In this document: piece by piece, positions 46,517-58,364 of the stretch
How the letters are laid out: every line of letters starts with the position of its first letter
Position numbering within the stretch: the first letter of the stretch is position 1
Assembly (NCBI GenBank): GCA_964036155.1
Contig: OZ038423.1
Coordinates: 70,881,249-70,945,248, forward strand
Origin: Diploscapter coronatus
Lineage: Eukaryota > Nematoda > Chromadorea > Rhabditida > Rhabditidae
Reading direction: 5' to 3'
Length of the DNA stretch: 64,000 nucleotides
Made by a program: the position numbers and the translations under genes
The notes under the pieces: generated by a model
What the model was told of the DNA's origin: nothing
The model's input: the letters and a program-made list of their open reading frames with translations, nothing else
Databases searched by the model: none

Positions 46517-49500
46517 GTGATATTATTATAAAATAATTTACAAAGCTTAGCAAAAATTGAAGTTTCGTTAGATCGAAAGGGTAATACGTCAAAATGATCT
46601 AGTCTGCGGTGAAATTGGGTCATTTTCATATTTTATGCACACGATAATCTCAATTAATGCACACTGCATTATTATGAAATTAGTGCACATTGCATTATTA
46701 TGGGAGAATATGTTGCTGCTCTTTATAAATTCGGCGATTATTCTTTTAATTGATAACATTCATTAATGGATGCTCATTGAAGGTCGTAAATTATTAATTT
46801 ATGATCGTTATATTTCTGCGAGGGAATTTTCAATCATCACTTTTTCTCTTTGAAAATAACTTTGTGTCAATTCGTTATCAATTGAAGATGATTTTGATAG
46901 GCGCTTGCTACTCCGGTGAGTCAATCTTTTAGAATCGGATCTGGAAACTCAAACTTAGACTGGCTAAATAAAGACGGTTATTGGGATTGGAGATTTGAAG
47001 GGAACCGTTCGGTGCAAATAGTTTCTCTCCGGATGTTTGCGGATATATCCGACTATTTTATAACTCATAAATATCCTGCAAGCTGAGATAGACCTCGCTC
47101 TTTCGTCTCTAGGAAAGAGTTCAATCAAATATAGTGTGAGCCCGTGCCGTAAATGTGCGAACTGTCAAAATAGAGGAAGTGGTGCCAAATTAAAGATATA
47201 AAGCCGCGAAACAGTCGAACAGATGAGGTAAAAGTCAGGAAAAAGCCGTGAAATAGACTTATTTGCTCTATTTTGAGCCGTCAAGCCGCAATCTGTACCC
47301 CATTCACATTTCGTGCCTCTCGAAACCGTTTATCATCACTTCAATACTGATACTGATTGCGGTATCACAAATATCCTCTATCTATCGTTCTTTCCGCCTA
47401 CGTAGTCAGTCTCATAGACCGTACCACATATCTAAAATAACCAAAGATTTTTTATTTATCACATGGTCGCGGAATAGTTTCTTTCCTACATCGTTTAACC
47501 AATTCGATCTAATTTTTACGATGTTAAGATAAGCAACAAGGATGATATTTCTTGCTTTGTGGTAGCCAACTACATGATTTTATGCGCTTCCTTATCTAAG
47601 CCATTAATTTGTTATCCCAGACGTCTGTCGTGACGTATAGATTTCGGAATTCGTGTTATCTACTTCACATATTTTCTTTGGTGGAAAAATCTTCGGTATT
47701 TGTTGTCTACAATCCCTCCATACAGACACGTAGAGCACGTTAATGTTCTAATAATGCATGCGCGTCGAGGCTAAGAGGCTGTGTTTGAAATGGCAATATA
47801 ATGCAAACGCTTTTATAGCTCTTTTCCAATATGTACACTGTTCGCTTCTCTGACCTTTTCATTCTTATTTTTGTCAGCGCGATCTATAAAAGCACTGTTT
47901 AAGGTTTGAATTGTATGAATGGCAAAGCAATTTTTAAAGATACTTCCATGATATCTTTTCAGCTATTTTATTCAATAAAAATATAGTCATTTCTGTTCAG
48001 TTAGCTTTTATTCAATTGTGAGGAGACTTCAATGTATAGAATGCACAGCTTGTCTAATGTTTATACTGAAAAGGTTGCTTCCTACATCTAGTGATGGTCA
48101 GTGATTGTTCACTATTATTTTTACACAATCATCATTCAACTTTTCAACCATCCGCCTACGATTCTTTACATTTATATAGTTTTCAATTCCGTCCAAAACA
48201 TTTCAATTTATAAAAATAACATCACTCCCTAGCATCATGAATTTCCTCCAATTTCATTAAAACCGTTGATGATCAAATTATTTTTTAATTTGGCTCGGCA
48301 AATTTCTAATTGAAAAGTGCAATTAAAAATTCTAACCTGTGTCAAGTGAAAGCGATTGAAACAATGCATAGCCATTTAATCTACTGCATCTTGTTTAATA
48401 TCAGAAAGCTGAATTTTCCAATCTAAATGAATGTTTTTCTCTAAATAAATATGAACATTACTAAAATATTCTGATTTCTTACCCGTCATATTATTTGCAT
48501 ATAGTGGTGAAATTTTGCCAAGAGCTATGTGTTCCGAGTTCGAGAATAATCTGAAAGGTTACAAATTTGGTTTATAGAGATGAAGATTGAGAGATAAAAT
48601 GAGCATTATCTTTATTTGTGAAACGCGCAAATAAATGACGGTATTTCGCTCAATTTTCATTCTTCCAAAGTTACTCCGAAAGTTTACTGTAGTAAACGTT
48701 TTTTCCCAAATCGAAATTTCCAGTTTTATAAGGTATATTTGGTTTCGTAATGTTTGCATAATAACTAATTTAATAGAGGGGTAATAAATTACTCGGATGC
48801 TTATAATACTATTGGGAAAAACGACTTATCAATCTGCTTAGAATTCGATTTGTCGTTGACAAAGTGAATTACCTTGAGTTCTGTATCAAACAGGCCACAC
48901 AATCACTTTTGCATCGAATTCGATCTGTTCGGGGAGAAACGGAAGAAAGACCTCTTTTCATGCTTTTGCTGTCACTGATAATCGGACAAAAACGAGAAAA
49001 ATGGGGGGAGAATGAAAACTTTGGAGTTATAAACTCTAGACCGATGAGATAATGAGCCTATTAAAACTGGATTAGCATACGCAATCATAATCGAATCAGT
49101 TCAAAGACATCACTCTCGATCAGAAAAAAAAACCTTCCAATGTTTGATTAGCAAAACGTCGGAACCGAATCTGTCAATTTCCTCGAATAATAAATACATA
49201 ATTCACTCGTAAAGCGCCCACATTGGAATTCGAGCAAGTGGCATTCTTCATTAACTCATCTTTGTGTTTGAACATATTCATTCCCCGAATTGTTTAACTT
49301 CATTTACCTTTTTTCTAATTTTTTTTACATTCCATTACAGTACCGCTCTATAATCCTGTCTTATAAAAGTGAACTGATTGACCTTGTTCCTGTTCTTAGC
49401 ATGTTTAATTTTTACTAAACTTTCTAATTTCCTCTATAGAATTTTCAAATTTGCCTTTAACTCACCATTAAATTTTCGTCTTATCTTCCATTTATTAGTG

Positions 49501-49865
49501 GTTTTAGCTTTACAATTGCTCACTTTATTTATGAACTTCGTTTGTCCAATTTTAAACGATAATCTTCTTGTGTCAACAGAAATGACTTTACAAACTAATT
49601 TGATATTTTTCAGGTTGTAAAGTGAAATTTCAAAATAATCTGATGCCATGCGAAGTCGCATTGACCTGCTTAACAGTATAAGGAAGGTTAGCGAGGCTAA
49701 AAATTGAATTATTGGCAATTCTGTAATTTTAAACTTTTCAAACATTGACACTCCTGAATTATCGAATTAAAAGAAATTTAAAATAATGTGATCATACAAC
49801 ATATTTCATCGTCTACTATAATCATTTTATCTTATGACGTGGGGCAGAAAAATAAAAATTTCCAG
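46517..49865 (+). other. Upstream region of the first chloride channel gene
   Basis: Blocks 46517-47220 and 49052-49740 are conserved almost without change in unit 2; 47224-49050 is absent there. I found no 5' coding exon with a phase-compatible splice to 49866, although one must exist. A doubled motif TGCACA(C/T)TGCATTATTATG lies at about 46658-46701. The open frames at 49378-49620 (+) and 49751-49434 (-) appear in both units, but the block is equally conserved outside them. Confidence 0.5.
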
Positions 49866-52800
49866 TTGCGCCCCACAACTTCGACGGTAGCGATCGTGAA
49901 GCACGATGCAAATAACTCGTCTGCAGATTCGATCCACAAGACATCCTCGATTTGGACGAAGTTGTGAGAATTTTGAAACTTTAGACTTGTTTTTCATCAA
50001 AAATTTCGATGATTTGAATTTCCTGAAAAATTAAAGTTTCATAATAAATATTTGTTTTTGTTTATTTCAAGTATACCATAGTCCTAAAATCAAATTTAAA
50101 AAGCGAAGTACAGTAATTAAAACCTTTATTATTGATTTTTACTAGATGGGTTTTTCTCGAATACATGAACCATTTTTAGAATCCATATTTATCGATTTAA
50201 AAAATATTTTTTTTTATAGATTCGCTGGTCCGAAGCGGGTGTGGTTGCGAGTAGGGCCGACATTCAGGGAGTGGGCATTCCTGATCATGTTGGGTTTAAC
50301 GATGGCAATCCTTTCGATGCTCACCGACATGGCCATCGACGAGCTGCTCATTCTCGAGAGGAAGCTCTATAGATTGTGCGTCGACAATGATATCATTATT
50401 GTGCCTTATTTGGTGGGTTTTTTTTTTAAACTTCTAAAAGATCAAAACCCCCTTTATGACATATTTGGTAATTTTTTCTTCAATTATTCTTTTCTTTAAT
50501 TCCGTGCTCATTTATGCAAAAACGGAAAATTACGTTTTTCCTTAACCAATTTTATGAGGTTTTCAAGCCTGATAGCAATGCACTTTTTGAGTATTCAGCA
50601 TTACTTTTTAAACATTTTTCATTTATTAAAATTTCTACAAAAAATAATAAACTGAAGGATAGAGCAGTAGTTTTTTTAAGAATTGGAAAATTTAAACTGT
50701 TATTTTAGGTCTGGACACTAATTCCCGTGAGCATGATTGTAATCTCGGCCGGCGTCGCTCGATATTTTGCTCCACAAGCGATCGGCTCGGGAATCCCAGG
50801 TTCGAAATTTTTTATCTTTAAAATTCAATTTTTCCTATTTGAGAAATGAAAGCGATAATTGGCGGAGTGCTGTTGAAAGGGTACCTCTCGATCAAGACGC
50901 TCATCGTCAAAATGATCGGAATTTGCCTGACTATTGGTTCTGGATTACCTTACGGGAAAGAGGTAGAAATTTTTATCTTTATAAATTCTTCTAAATCTCA
51001 TTTTTCACTTTCAACTTTTAATTTAGTTTGTCGAAGCTTTATATAAAATACAAAATCTCATGACCCTTTCGTTCACTTTAATCATTTTTATATCTTCTTT
51101 ATTTATCCAAAAATGTTCATTGTATTCAAATGCTGCAATAGTATCTAATATCTATATTTTAACACTACTAAAGATGTTTACGAAAATAAATTTGAGGGCC
51201 CTTTCGTTCACATCAGTTCCGCGGTGGCTCACCAGCTGGGAAAGTTCATGATGCACGGGGACAGCGGCGTGTACGAGAACGAGTCCAGGGACCCGGACAT
51301 TCTCGCAGCTGGCTGTGCGGTTGGAGTCGCCTGCACTTTCTCCAGTCCGGTTGGGGGTGAGAGTTGGAATTTTTTAAAATCATAAGCGTCAACTTATTTT
51401 GTATCATTCTTCGTTCAAGCATCGTTAACTTGCCAGAAATTCTAAAGAACAAGCTTTTTCGACTAACCTAAGATTTCATTTTTTAATTTTCTAAATTTTA
51501 GGTGTTTTGTTCTCAATCGAAGTCACAGCGGTCTATTTTGCCGTTCGAAATTATTGGCGTGGATTTTTCGGAGCGATTTGTAGTGCTACCTTTCTCAGAG
51601 TGCTAAACTTTTTCAAGGATTCCCATGGATCTAATAAAGGGGATATCAGTGAGTTGAAAAAAAAAGATTCTTTTTCACAATCACCATCTCAAAAATATCA
51701 AATTTTCACTTTTAGCACTGCATTTTTAAAAGGATGATTTTTCAATGTTTCTTTCTAAATTCATAAGATTGAGAAATTTGATTTCAGTGTCGGTTGAATC
51801 CCACTACCCGACGCATTTCCCGACGAAAAATCCATTCGTACCGGTAGAGTTGCCGATTTTCGCACTGATGGGGTAGGTTTGATTTGATTTTATTATTATT
51901 ATTATTATTACTTTATTTTCAGAATCATTTTGGGTCTAGCTGCTTCGTTGTTCATTTTTTTGTTCAAGCATACGATTCTGTTTCTGCGTCGCAATAAATT
52001 ATCGATTCTTCTATTCAAAGACTAGTGAGATTTTTTTCATTTTTAAAATTATTTTTCGAGATTTTTCAAATCTTTCAGCTGGTTTATCTACCCCACTCTG
52101 GTGTCCCTCATCATAACTTCAATTACCTTTCCACAAGGAATCGGACAGTACATGGGTGGCGATGTAAGTTGTTTTCCTCGATTTTTATCGAAATTTTAAA
52201 ACAAACCATTCTTTATCCAATAAATTCGGAAGGACGGTAAAAATACTGCACGCCATATTTTTCAAAAAGGAAATTTTCTTCCTTTTTCCACTATCTAGCT
52301 TGTTTCGATCGGGACTCTTGTAATAGTTAACAATTTTTGAGGGTCATAGACCTTTCTATAGTAGATTACTTAATTTGGTGACATTTTTAATAAGTTTCAA
52401 TTTTTTATGTATATATTTTTTTTTAATAATTGATTTTCAGCGTCGCTTCTCTACTTTCATGGACGAGTTATTCCTAAACTGCACGTGGACTCAGAATCTT
52501 TCCGGCTCGTGCGATCAGATTCTGGACAACTGGCACACGGACGACACTTCGAAGATGTTCATTTCCCTGGGCGTCTTCCAGATTGTATTTGTAAGAATAG
52601 TTTTGATTTATCTTGAAAAATTGTTTCCTGTAGTATCACCCTGTTTTCTTATTTTCTCCATACCATTTTCCAGAAACGAAGGTGGTAACTACAATGAGCC
52701 AGGAATTTTCAAAACAGAAACTTTCGAATTTCATATTATTCATTAATAATAAAAAGACAGCAAGTGATATTAATGATCCGATTTTTAAAAATAACTATTT

Positions 52801-55714
52801 ACTAGACCATCACTTTCCATAATTAAGCCCAAATTTTTCAGTTCCTTCTAACAATTTTGGCCGGTACAATGCCTATTTCTGCGGGAATCTTCCTACCGGT
52901 CATGATTATGGGCGCTTGCTTTGGCAGGATGGTTGGGGAGGTAGAACTTCGATTTTCTAAAGATATTTTTTTAATAAAAAATGAATTTTTCAGTTTATCT
53001 CAATACTAGCTCCTTACGGGCTCATCGCGGGTCGACCAGATATTATCATTTATCCAGGAATCTACAGTGTCGTGGGGGCTGCTGCTTTTTGTGGTAAGTT
53101 GAAAATGTTCGAAAATTTGACCTTTAAACTCTTTAGGAGCGGTAACCAGGACCATTTCCGTTGGCGTGATAATGTTCGAATTGACTGGGCAAATTGTGCA
53201 CTTACTGCCTGTTATGGTAATTTTTATCGATTCTTTCTTGCTAAAGTTGCATATCAAATTCTTTTTCATATTATCAAAATTCGAATCTTCACAAATGGAG
53301 CTAGGATTAGAAAGCATTCTAAATTTTTAGATAGCAATTCTGATCGCCAATGCAGTTGTATCCTTGTTTTCCCTGTCAATCTATGACACAATTATCGAGG
53401 TCCGCAAGCTGCCCTTCATTCCTGATATTCCTGCTTCCTCCACTATGTAAGAGATTAGAATCTTTAAAAATTAGGGCTACGAATGAATTTAAGAATTACA
53501 AAATATCTTCTTCTCTTACACATCAATATTGTAGTATCAAGAATATTTCATTTTTGATATAATTAGTTCCTATTAAATTCTCAAAACTCCTAATTTAGCC
53601 TGAAAATCAATAATTTTAAATTCCTGAGAAAACATATTTTTCAGCTACCACCAAATCACGGCTTCCCACATAATGGCTACGCCGTTTATCATCGCAAAGG
53701 ACTCGACGATCGGGGAAGTCGAGGACATTCTCATGCAACTCGACCTGAAGAAACCCATCAAGGCTTTCCCACTTGTGGAGAATAAAGGTATTGATTTTTT
53801 AACCATCTGCTTTTCGAAAATATTGATTTTCAGAATCGATGCACTTGATTGGATCAATTCACACTTCGCATCTAATTCGGCTCGTGAAAAATGTGATAGG
53901 AGACGACGCGAGACTGAAAGAAGCTGCACGCCGCAGGCAGGAAGAGAAACTCAGGGTTCAGCGGGAGAATACACGGTTTTCAATCAACCGATCTCAAAGC
54001 CTGTTCCAGCCGGTTGCGAAGAGCAATTCTACGGTTGGCATCAATTTTCTAAATCCAGAAAATTCATAATTTCTTCAAATTTGCTCTCTATTCAAATATT
54101 GTCCCTTTTATGATTAATTTTTAAATCTGCCCTATCCAAATATTTCAGCATTCTAAAATTATTTTTTGAATAAAATAATAGTAACAATCCAGGACAACGT
54201 TCTGAACAATCTGGACGTGCAGAGAGCGTTGAAAGATAACGAAAGGTCTCATCACACCACGTACATCCACATCCACGACATGTTCAAGCACACCTTCAAC
54301 GGGGCTGGAAAGAAGAAGAAGAAGAAGGAGGTCGAGATAGCCATCATCGACATGACGTCTGAGGAGGTGAGATTTTTATTATTTAAAATTTCTATGTTAT
54401 AATTATAAAATATTTATAATTTTAGTAGAATAAGATTTTGATTTTTTTGTTATAAATGATATTTTTTATCAGTTGTTTTCTACTTGAAGATATGAATTTT
54501 ATTAGAGATGTAAAATTTAGTGAACGATATTAAACATTTTCAGTGAAGTAGAAGAAATTCATTTTATGATTTTATTTTTACTAACCTTCAGAGAGCCGAA
54601 TGGGAGAACGAGGTTCGGCAGATAGAAATCTCAATTCTGCCCGAAATGGTCGACCCCGCCCCCTTCCAAATTGTCGACAACACCAGTCTTTTCAAGGTGC
54701 ATCTTTTTCAAATAATAAAAATATTAAATTTTCTAGACTTGCATTTCAAATAGAAAATAGAAACTAAAATTTTTAGATTTATTTTTTCTAGAAGATTACA
54801 AATTCTAAATTTCCAGATCCACTCCCTGTTCTCTTTACTATCGCTGAAACGCGCCTATGTGACGTCCAAAGGAAAATTGGTCGGAACCATTGGGCTGGAT
54901 GAGGTGAAATTTAGATTTTTATACTTCTTTATTTTAGACAATTATGTATTTTTAAAATTTCTAGAATAGTTTGGATATTAATTTTTAAAATATTTTTTCT
55001 TGAATTTCAAACAGTTACGCTAATTTTCCAGTTCCGAGAAGCCATCGAAAAGGCGAAGAGCGGCATTATGCCAGATGCGAAGCAAAACGCTCAAACTCCC
55101 ACGAAGAACAAGAGCATTCGAATCAAGGAGGACAAGGAGAACAAGAACGAGGATGTCGATTTCATCCAGGTGAGATGATCTTTCATTTTTAAAAATCCGA
55201 AAATTTAGTTATTTCAGCTAGATTAAGTTGACCTTCATATCTCTAACATACTCGAAACCTATTTGAAACTTAAAATCACATTTATTGGTCAAACTATTAG
55301 ATATGCTTGAAGAGAATTAGTTTCATTTTCTACTTGAATGTTTTATGAACAAAATATTTTCAGCCCCCTTTGGAGATCCAACGAAACGTGAATACGGCGA
55401 CTGTAGCTGCCGATCTCTCAAGGCTACTTGAACAGGGCGAAGAGAGGAGGGCTTCGGTTCAACTCGAAAATATAGTCAATGCTAATGAGTAGGGTTTTTT
55501 TAAATACAAATGTTATGACTTATTCTATCACTTTTTAATTTTGCATTTTTTCAATTTCCTAATCTTCTTACATCATAATTCATTCTTCCGAGACTTGAAA
55601 TCTCTAATGAAGATCAGCTTATTTTTTAAAAGGTAATTTTTCAGGGTCCCTCAAATGATGGGTAGCATACAAGTCCAAGTCACAAATGAAGAACAGACTA
55701 CGGAGAAATTCTAA
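49866..55714 (+). CDS. clh: CLC chloride channel, ClC-1/2-like, first tandem copy (5' exon(s) not found)
   Basis: Twenty-two exons join in phase: 49866-49963, 50220-50412, 50709-50799, 50844-50962, 51197-51356, 51502-51648, 51788-51872, 51923-52024, 52079-52163, 52441-52590, 52842-52940, 52994-53093, 53137-53216, 53331-53446, 53645-53787, 53834-54033, 54193-54366, 54592-54696, 54817-54903, 55032-55169, 55364-55488 and 55645-55714. They give 888 residues plus stop. The CLC signatures are present: GSGIPE, GKEGPFVH with the gating Glu, and [33 protein letters not shown] follows, then two cytosolic CBS regions (exons 15-16 and 18-19) with a KKKKKK run between them. The gene should encode a dimeric plasma-membrane chloride channel of the nematode clh family; the exact orthologue is undetermined. 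The first visible exon has no in-frame ATG, so at least one upstream exon is missing. Exon 17 is taken from 54193 because the earlier AG would give an immediate stop. Confidence 0.9.
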
Positions 55715-55905
55715 CCAATCACTTAACCCAAAACAATACTGGTATTTATTCGCAAATTAAACAAATCAAATAACTTTATTCTAAATTCGCTGAGAAAACA
55801 AACTTGAACATATTCCAACGGGTTACAAATTAGGTTTTTTGACTGGTAGTTTGGTGTTCCTAAAGCTGCTAAGTTCTTGTATTACACAAACTTTCATGAT
55901 CTCAT
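55715..55905. other. Short convergent spacer between chloride channel and coiled-coil genes
   Basis: Only 191 bp separate the stop codons of the two convergent genes, so their 3' UTRs must abut or overlap. No other feature was seen. Confidence 0.6.
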
Positions 55906-56855
55906 TCATGCGCCAGGTTTATTGGAGCGGAAAGATTTTGTCTAAAGAAAAATAGGTTTCGTATAATTCAGTCAACTTTTATACGCAATATTCCTATTCC
56001 AAATTGGATGAATCTTTAGAGAAAAAATTTTTCCGACCCAATAATTTCATTCAAATTTTAATTTCCTACTTGTAAGCTCAATTCGACTAAGGCACAAATA
56101 TCTTCCATTTCTTCAATCTGGTGCTTTTTCTGTAAGATTTTGAAACATTTTAGGTTGATTTTGAATGGTCAATAAAAGTTTTATATACCGCTTTAATATA
56201 GTTTTCAATTTGCTCGATTTTCGTCCAGATGGGTTCGAGAGATTTTAGCTGACTGTTTATTTCCTAAAAATAATCATTTTTTAAATAATCCGAACATTTG
56301 AGTGATATCATTATGATAAATAACATCGAGAAAGCGGAAGAGAGTTAATATGAGGATCGGCATTTTCTTTTCTTATTTTCGTATAAAAAATCAATCCGTG
56401 TGAGGTTGTCATAAAATAGCATCAAAATATAAAGAAATAACTTTGACCAAAGATTTATTTATTATTTCAAACGACATGAAATTTTTGATTGTTTAAAAAT
56501 GGGTATTTTCACCTCCAGTCCCTCATTAACGCCCTCAGCCTCACTGGCAACCAATTCATTCAGAGTGCGTAATTCTTCCAACGCAATCGCACAGCCTTCC
56601 AGATTTTTTGTGATTCCGCTACTCGAAGGAGTGGCCTAGAAGGTTTTCCTCTAAGAGAAAAAGTAAAAAAAAAAACCATTTACCAAATTCGCCAACTGAC
56701 TGCAAATCGATTGGATATTCGAGCAAATTGAAGCTAGTTCTTGACTTTGTTCGCTCTAAAAATATTTTTACAAAAAATTAGCATTTATATTGATTAAAAA
56801 TCAAATCGCAATAAAAACTACATTGCATATGGGTCACGATTACTTTTCGAACCAT
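55906..56855 (-). CDS. Small coiled-coil protein, BLOC-1 subunit 4 (cappuccino)-like (125 aa)
   Basis: Six exons, all with phase 0 junctions: 56855-56844, 56755-56684, 56635-56513, 56263-56189, 56129-56070 and 55941-55906. The protein is almost all helix: SIVxQ-type N-terminal helix, then EELRTLNELVASEAEGVNEG, then LKSLEPIWTKIEQIENYIKA and HQIEEMEDICALVELSLQ. The pattern L-x3-(Y/W)-x-KI-(D/E)-x-(L/I)-E-x-(F/Y)-(V/I) followed by (V/I)-xx-ME resembles the central helix of BLOC1S4, a subunit of the complex for lysosome-related organelles (gut granules in worms). The similarity is by eye over about 45 residues. Other small coiled-coil subunits remain possible. The first exon supplies only four codons after an acceptor-like AG, so the start is tentative. 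Confidence 0.6.
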
Positions 56856-57188
56856 CTGTGAGTTTCCTTGCTCAAGTATCGAGATCTAAGCTCATGTTAG
56901 AGTGCCAAAATTTTATTTCAACTTGATGTGTAACAAATCATAAAATGAGAGATTTCATTTGGAATCTATTTTTAATTTCAACTCGTCAAAAACAAATACC
57001 AAAATAGGTTGAATTTGTAGGAAACTTTGTAAGAAATTGGAGAGATTTTATCTGATTTACCAATCATTTCATTTCAAATTTTCGTACAACCGAAATATAA
57101 ATTATCGAACATTTGTCTGTTAAATATCTTGATTCTATCATTGACAAATTGTATATTTATATTTTCTTATTTTAAAAATTGATAGTTT
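56856..57188. other. Upstream region of the coiled-coil gene, nothing recognised
   Basis: 333 bp of AT-rich DNA between the coiled-coil gene start and the SINE. It probably contains that gene's promoter. No motif is distinctive enough to call. Confidence 0.4.
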
Positions 57189-57466
57189 CGAGCGGTGTAG
57201 CGCAGTGGTTGTGTGTTACTGCCTGCAGCTAGGGCCTCAATGTTCGTCCCCGTTTCTACCCAAACCAAGGGGGCTAAGAAATGTTGGTAGTGGATAAAAC
57301 CATGAAAAATTACTCTAAGAAATCCCTCGTCTGTTGCACACAACAACAATCTGTCCTCGGGCCGGGCCACTAGTCCTGTGTGGCTAGGATAGGCCGACTG
57401 TCCCATTACGGGCTGAGGGATAGCCGACCCCCACCTAGTGGGGAATAATAAGGCTAGGAAAACATA
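57189..57466 (+). mobile_element. tRNA-derived SINE
   Basis: The head contains a good RNA polymerase III A box (TAGCGCAGTGG, 57198-57208) and, about 33 bp on, a B box-like TGTTCGTCCCC (57241-57251), the tRNA internal promoter layout. The body is markedly GC-richer than its surroundings and ends in an AATAATAAGG tail near 57450. The sequence is not a functional tRNA: no acceptor stem pairs. The exact 3' end is uncertain. The open frames it contains are chance. Confidence 0.7.
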
Positions 57467-57545
57467 GTTTCAATTTAATTACGGATCTTAAATCAATTTA
57501 ATACAAATTTAGTTAAGTCCACCTAAATTATAAGTAAAAATAGTA

Positions 57546-57732
57546 TTGTCGACTGTGAGTAAGTGAATATTGCATACTCTTTGCAACTTGCCTCCCCCAT
57601 GCCCCGCCTCTGTTTCTCTACACTTTTCCGGAGAGGCGAGGAGAAAAGAAATAGCGAGGGAAAAGAAAAGCGGGGCGTGTGTAAAAATGAGTCGCAAAGA
57701 GTATGCAATATTCACTTACTCACAGTCGACAA
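57546..57732. mobile_element. 187-bp MITE with perfect 39-bp terminal inverted repeats and TA target duplication
   Basis: 57546-57584 (TTGTCGACTGTGAGTAAGTG...) is by eye an exact reverse complement of 57694-57732, with TA on both sides (57544-57545 and 57733-57734). The interior of about 109 bp is GC-rich with a partial second stem (CCCGCC / GCGGGGC). Perfect arms imply recent insertion or continuing gene conversion between arms. TA duplication points to Tc1/mariner mobilisation. Confidence 0.9.
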
Positions 57733-57836
57733 TAGATGTCATTGAAATTCTAACAGTCAGCTGAAGGCTGGCACTAGAGCGATGAGCGAGCGCAAAGAAG
57801 CTCTAGTAATTTTCGAATAATTATTAGGCTGTCAGG

Positions 57837-58364
57837 AAAGTCCTGCACCAAAAATTTAAAAAATCTATAATTTTCTAAAAACGAGCCGAATGCCCTAATA
57901 CGTGTGAGAACCTTGTAGAATGTTCTCGAAGCTATCACCACATGGGTATATAAGGGCCCGCACGCAGGGTTTTGTAACCTACGACCATTGTAAGTGAACC
58001 CCCACTTTGAACAGTCATCTACTACGAGTGGCGCCGAAACAACAACGCAATCAGAGCGACCGCTAACATCAACAACGCATTCGGTGAGAGCATCGCTCCG
58101 TCAGACTACCATTTGTTCCGTCCTTTGAGGTTCCACCTGTGAGGAAAAAAATCGACAAGTAGGACGACCTCAAAACAGCAGTCGATAATTTCTTCGCGTC
58201 ACATCTCCTGAATTCTGGGCACAGAGCACCAGTAATTTGCCCAATAGATGGGCGAAGGTGATAGACATATCTGGTGAATATATTGTTGATTAATTGTTGT
58301 TATTAATCAAGTTATCAATAAATTTATAAAATGCTATTTTCGTTGCAGGACTTTCCTGACAGCC
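57837..58364 (+). mobile_element. Internally deleted mariner element (528 bp)
   Basis: The termini GGCTGTCAGGAAAGTCCTGC / GCAGGACTTTCCTGACAGCC are perfect inverted repeats flanked by TA. A single + frame at about 58020-58140 reads EWRRNNNAIRATANINNAFG, like the mariner transposase N-terminal helix-turn-helix. It passes directly into APSDYHLFRPLRFHL, the region around the third catalytic Asp near the transposase C-terminus. Stops and a frameshift follow (DDLKTAVDNFFAS). The middle of the transposase, with the first two catalytic residues, is missing, so this is a non-autonomous deletion derivative. It is a different mariner lineage from the 31341 element. Confidence 0.85.

Noticed and set aside
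49378..49751. Open frames on both strands conserved in both duplication units
   Set aside because: Conservation is equal across the whole flank, not frame-specific, and opposite frames are equally open.
57198..57260. Possible tRNA gene
   Set aside because: A and B boxes are present, but there is no acceptor stem or proper anticodon arm; the long GC-rich body identifies a SINE.
57167..57406. Minus-strand 79-codon frame
   Set aside because: It lies inside the SINE and reads its complement.
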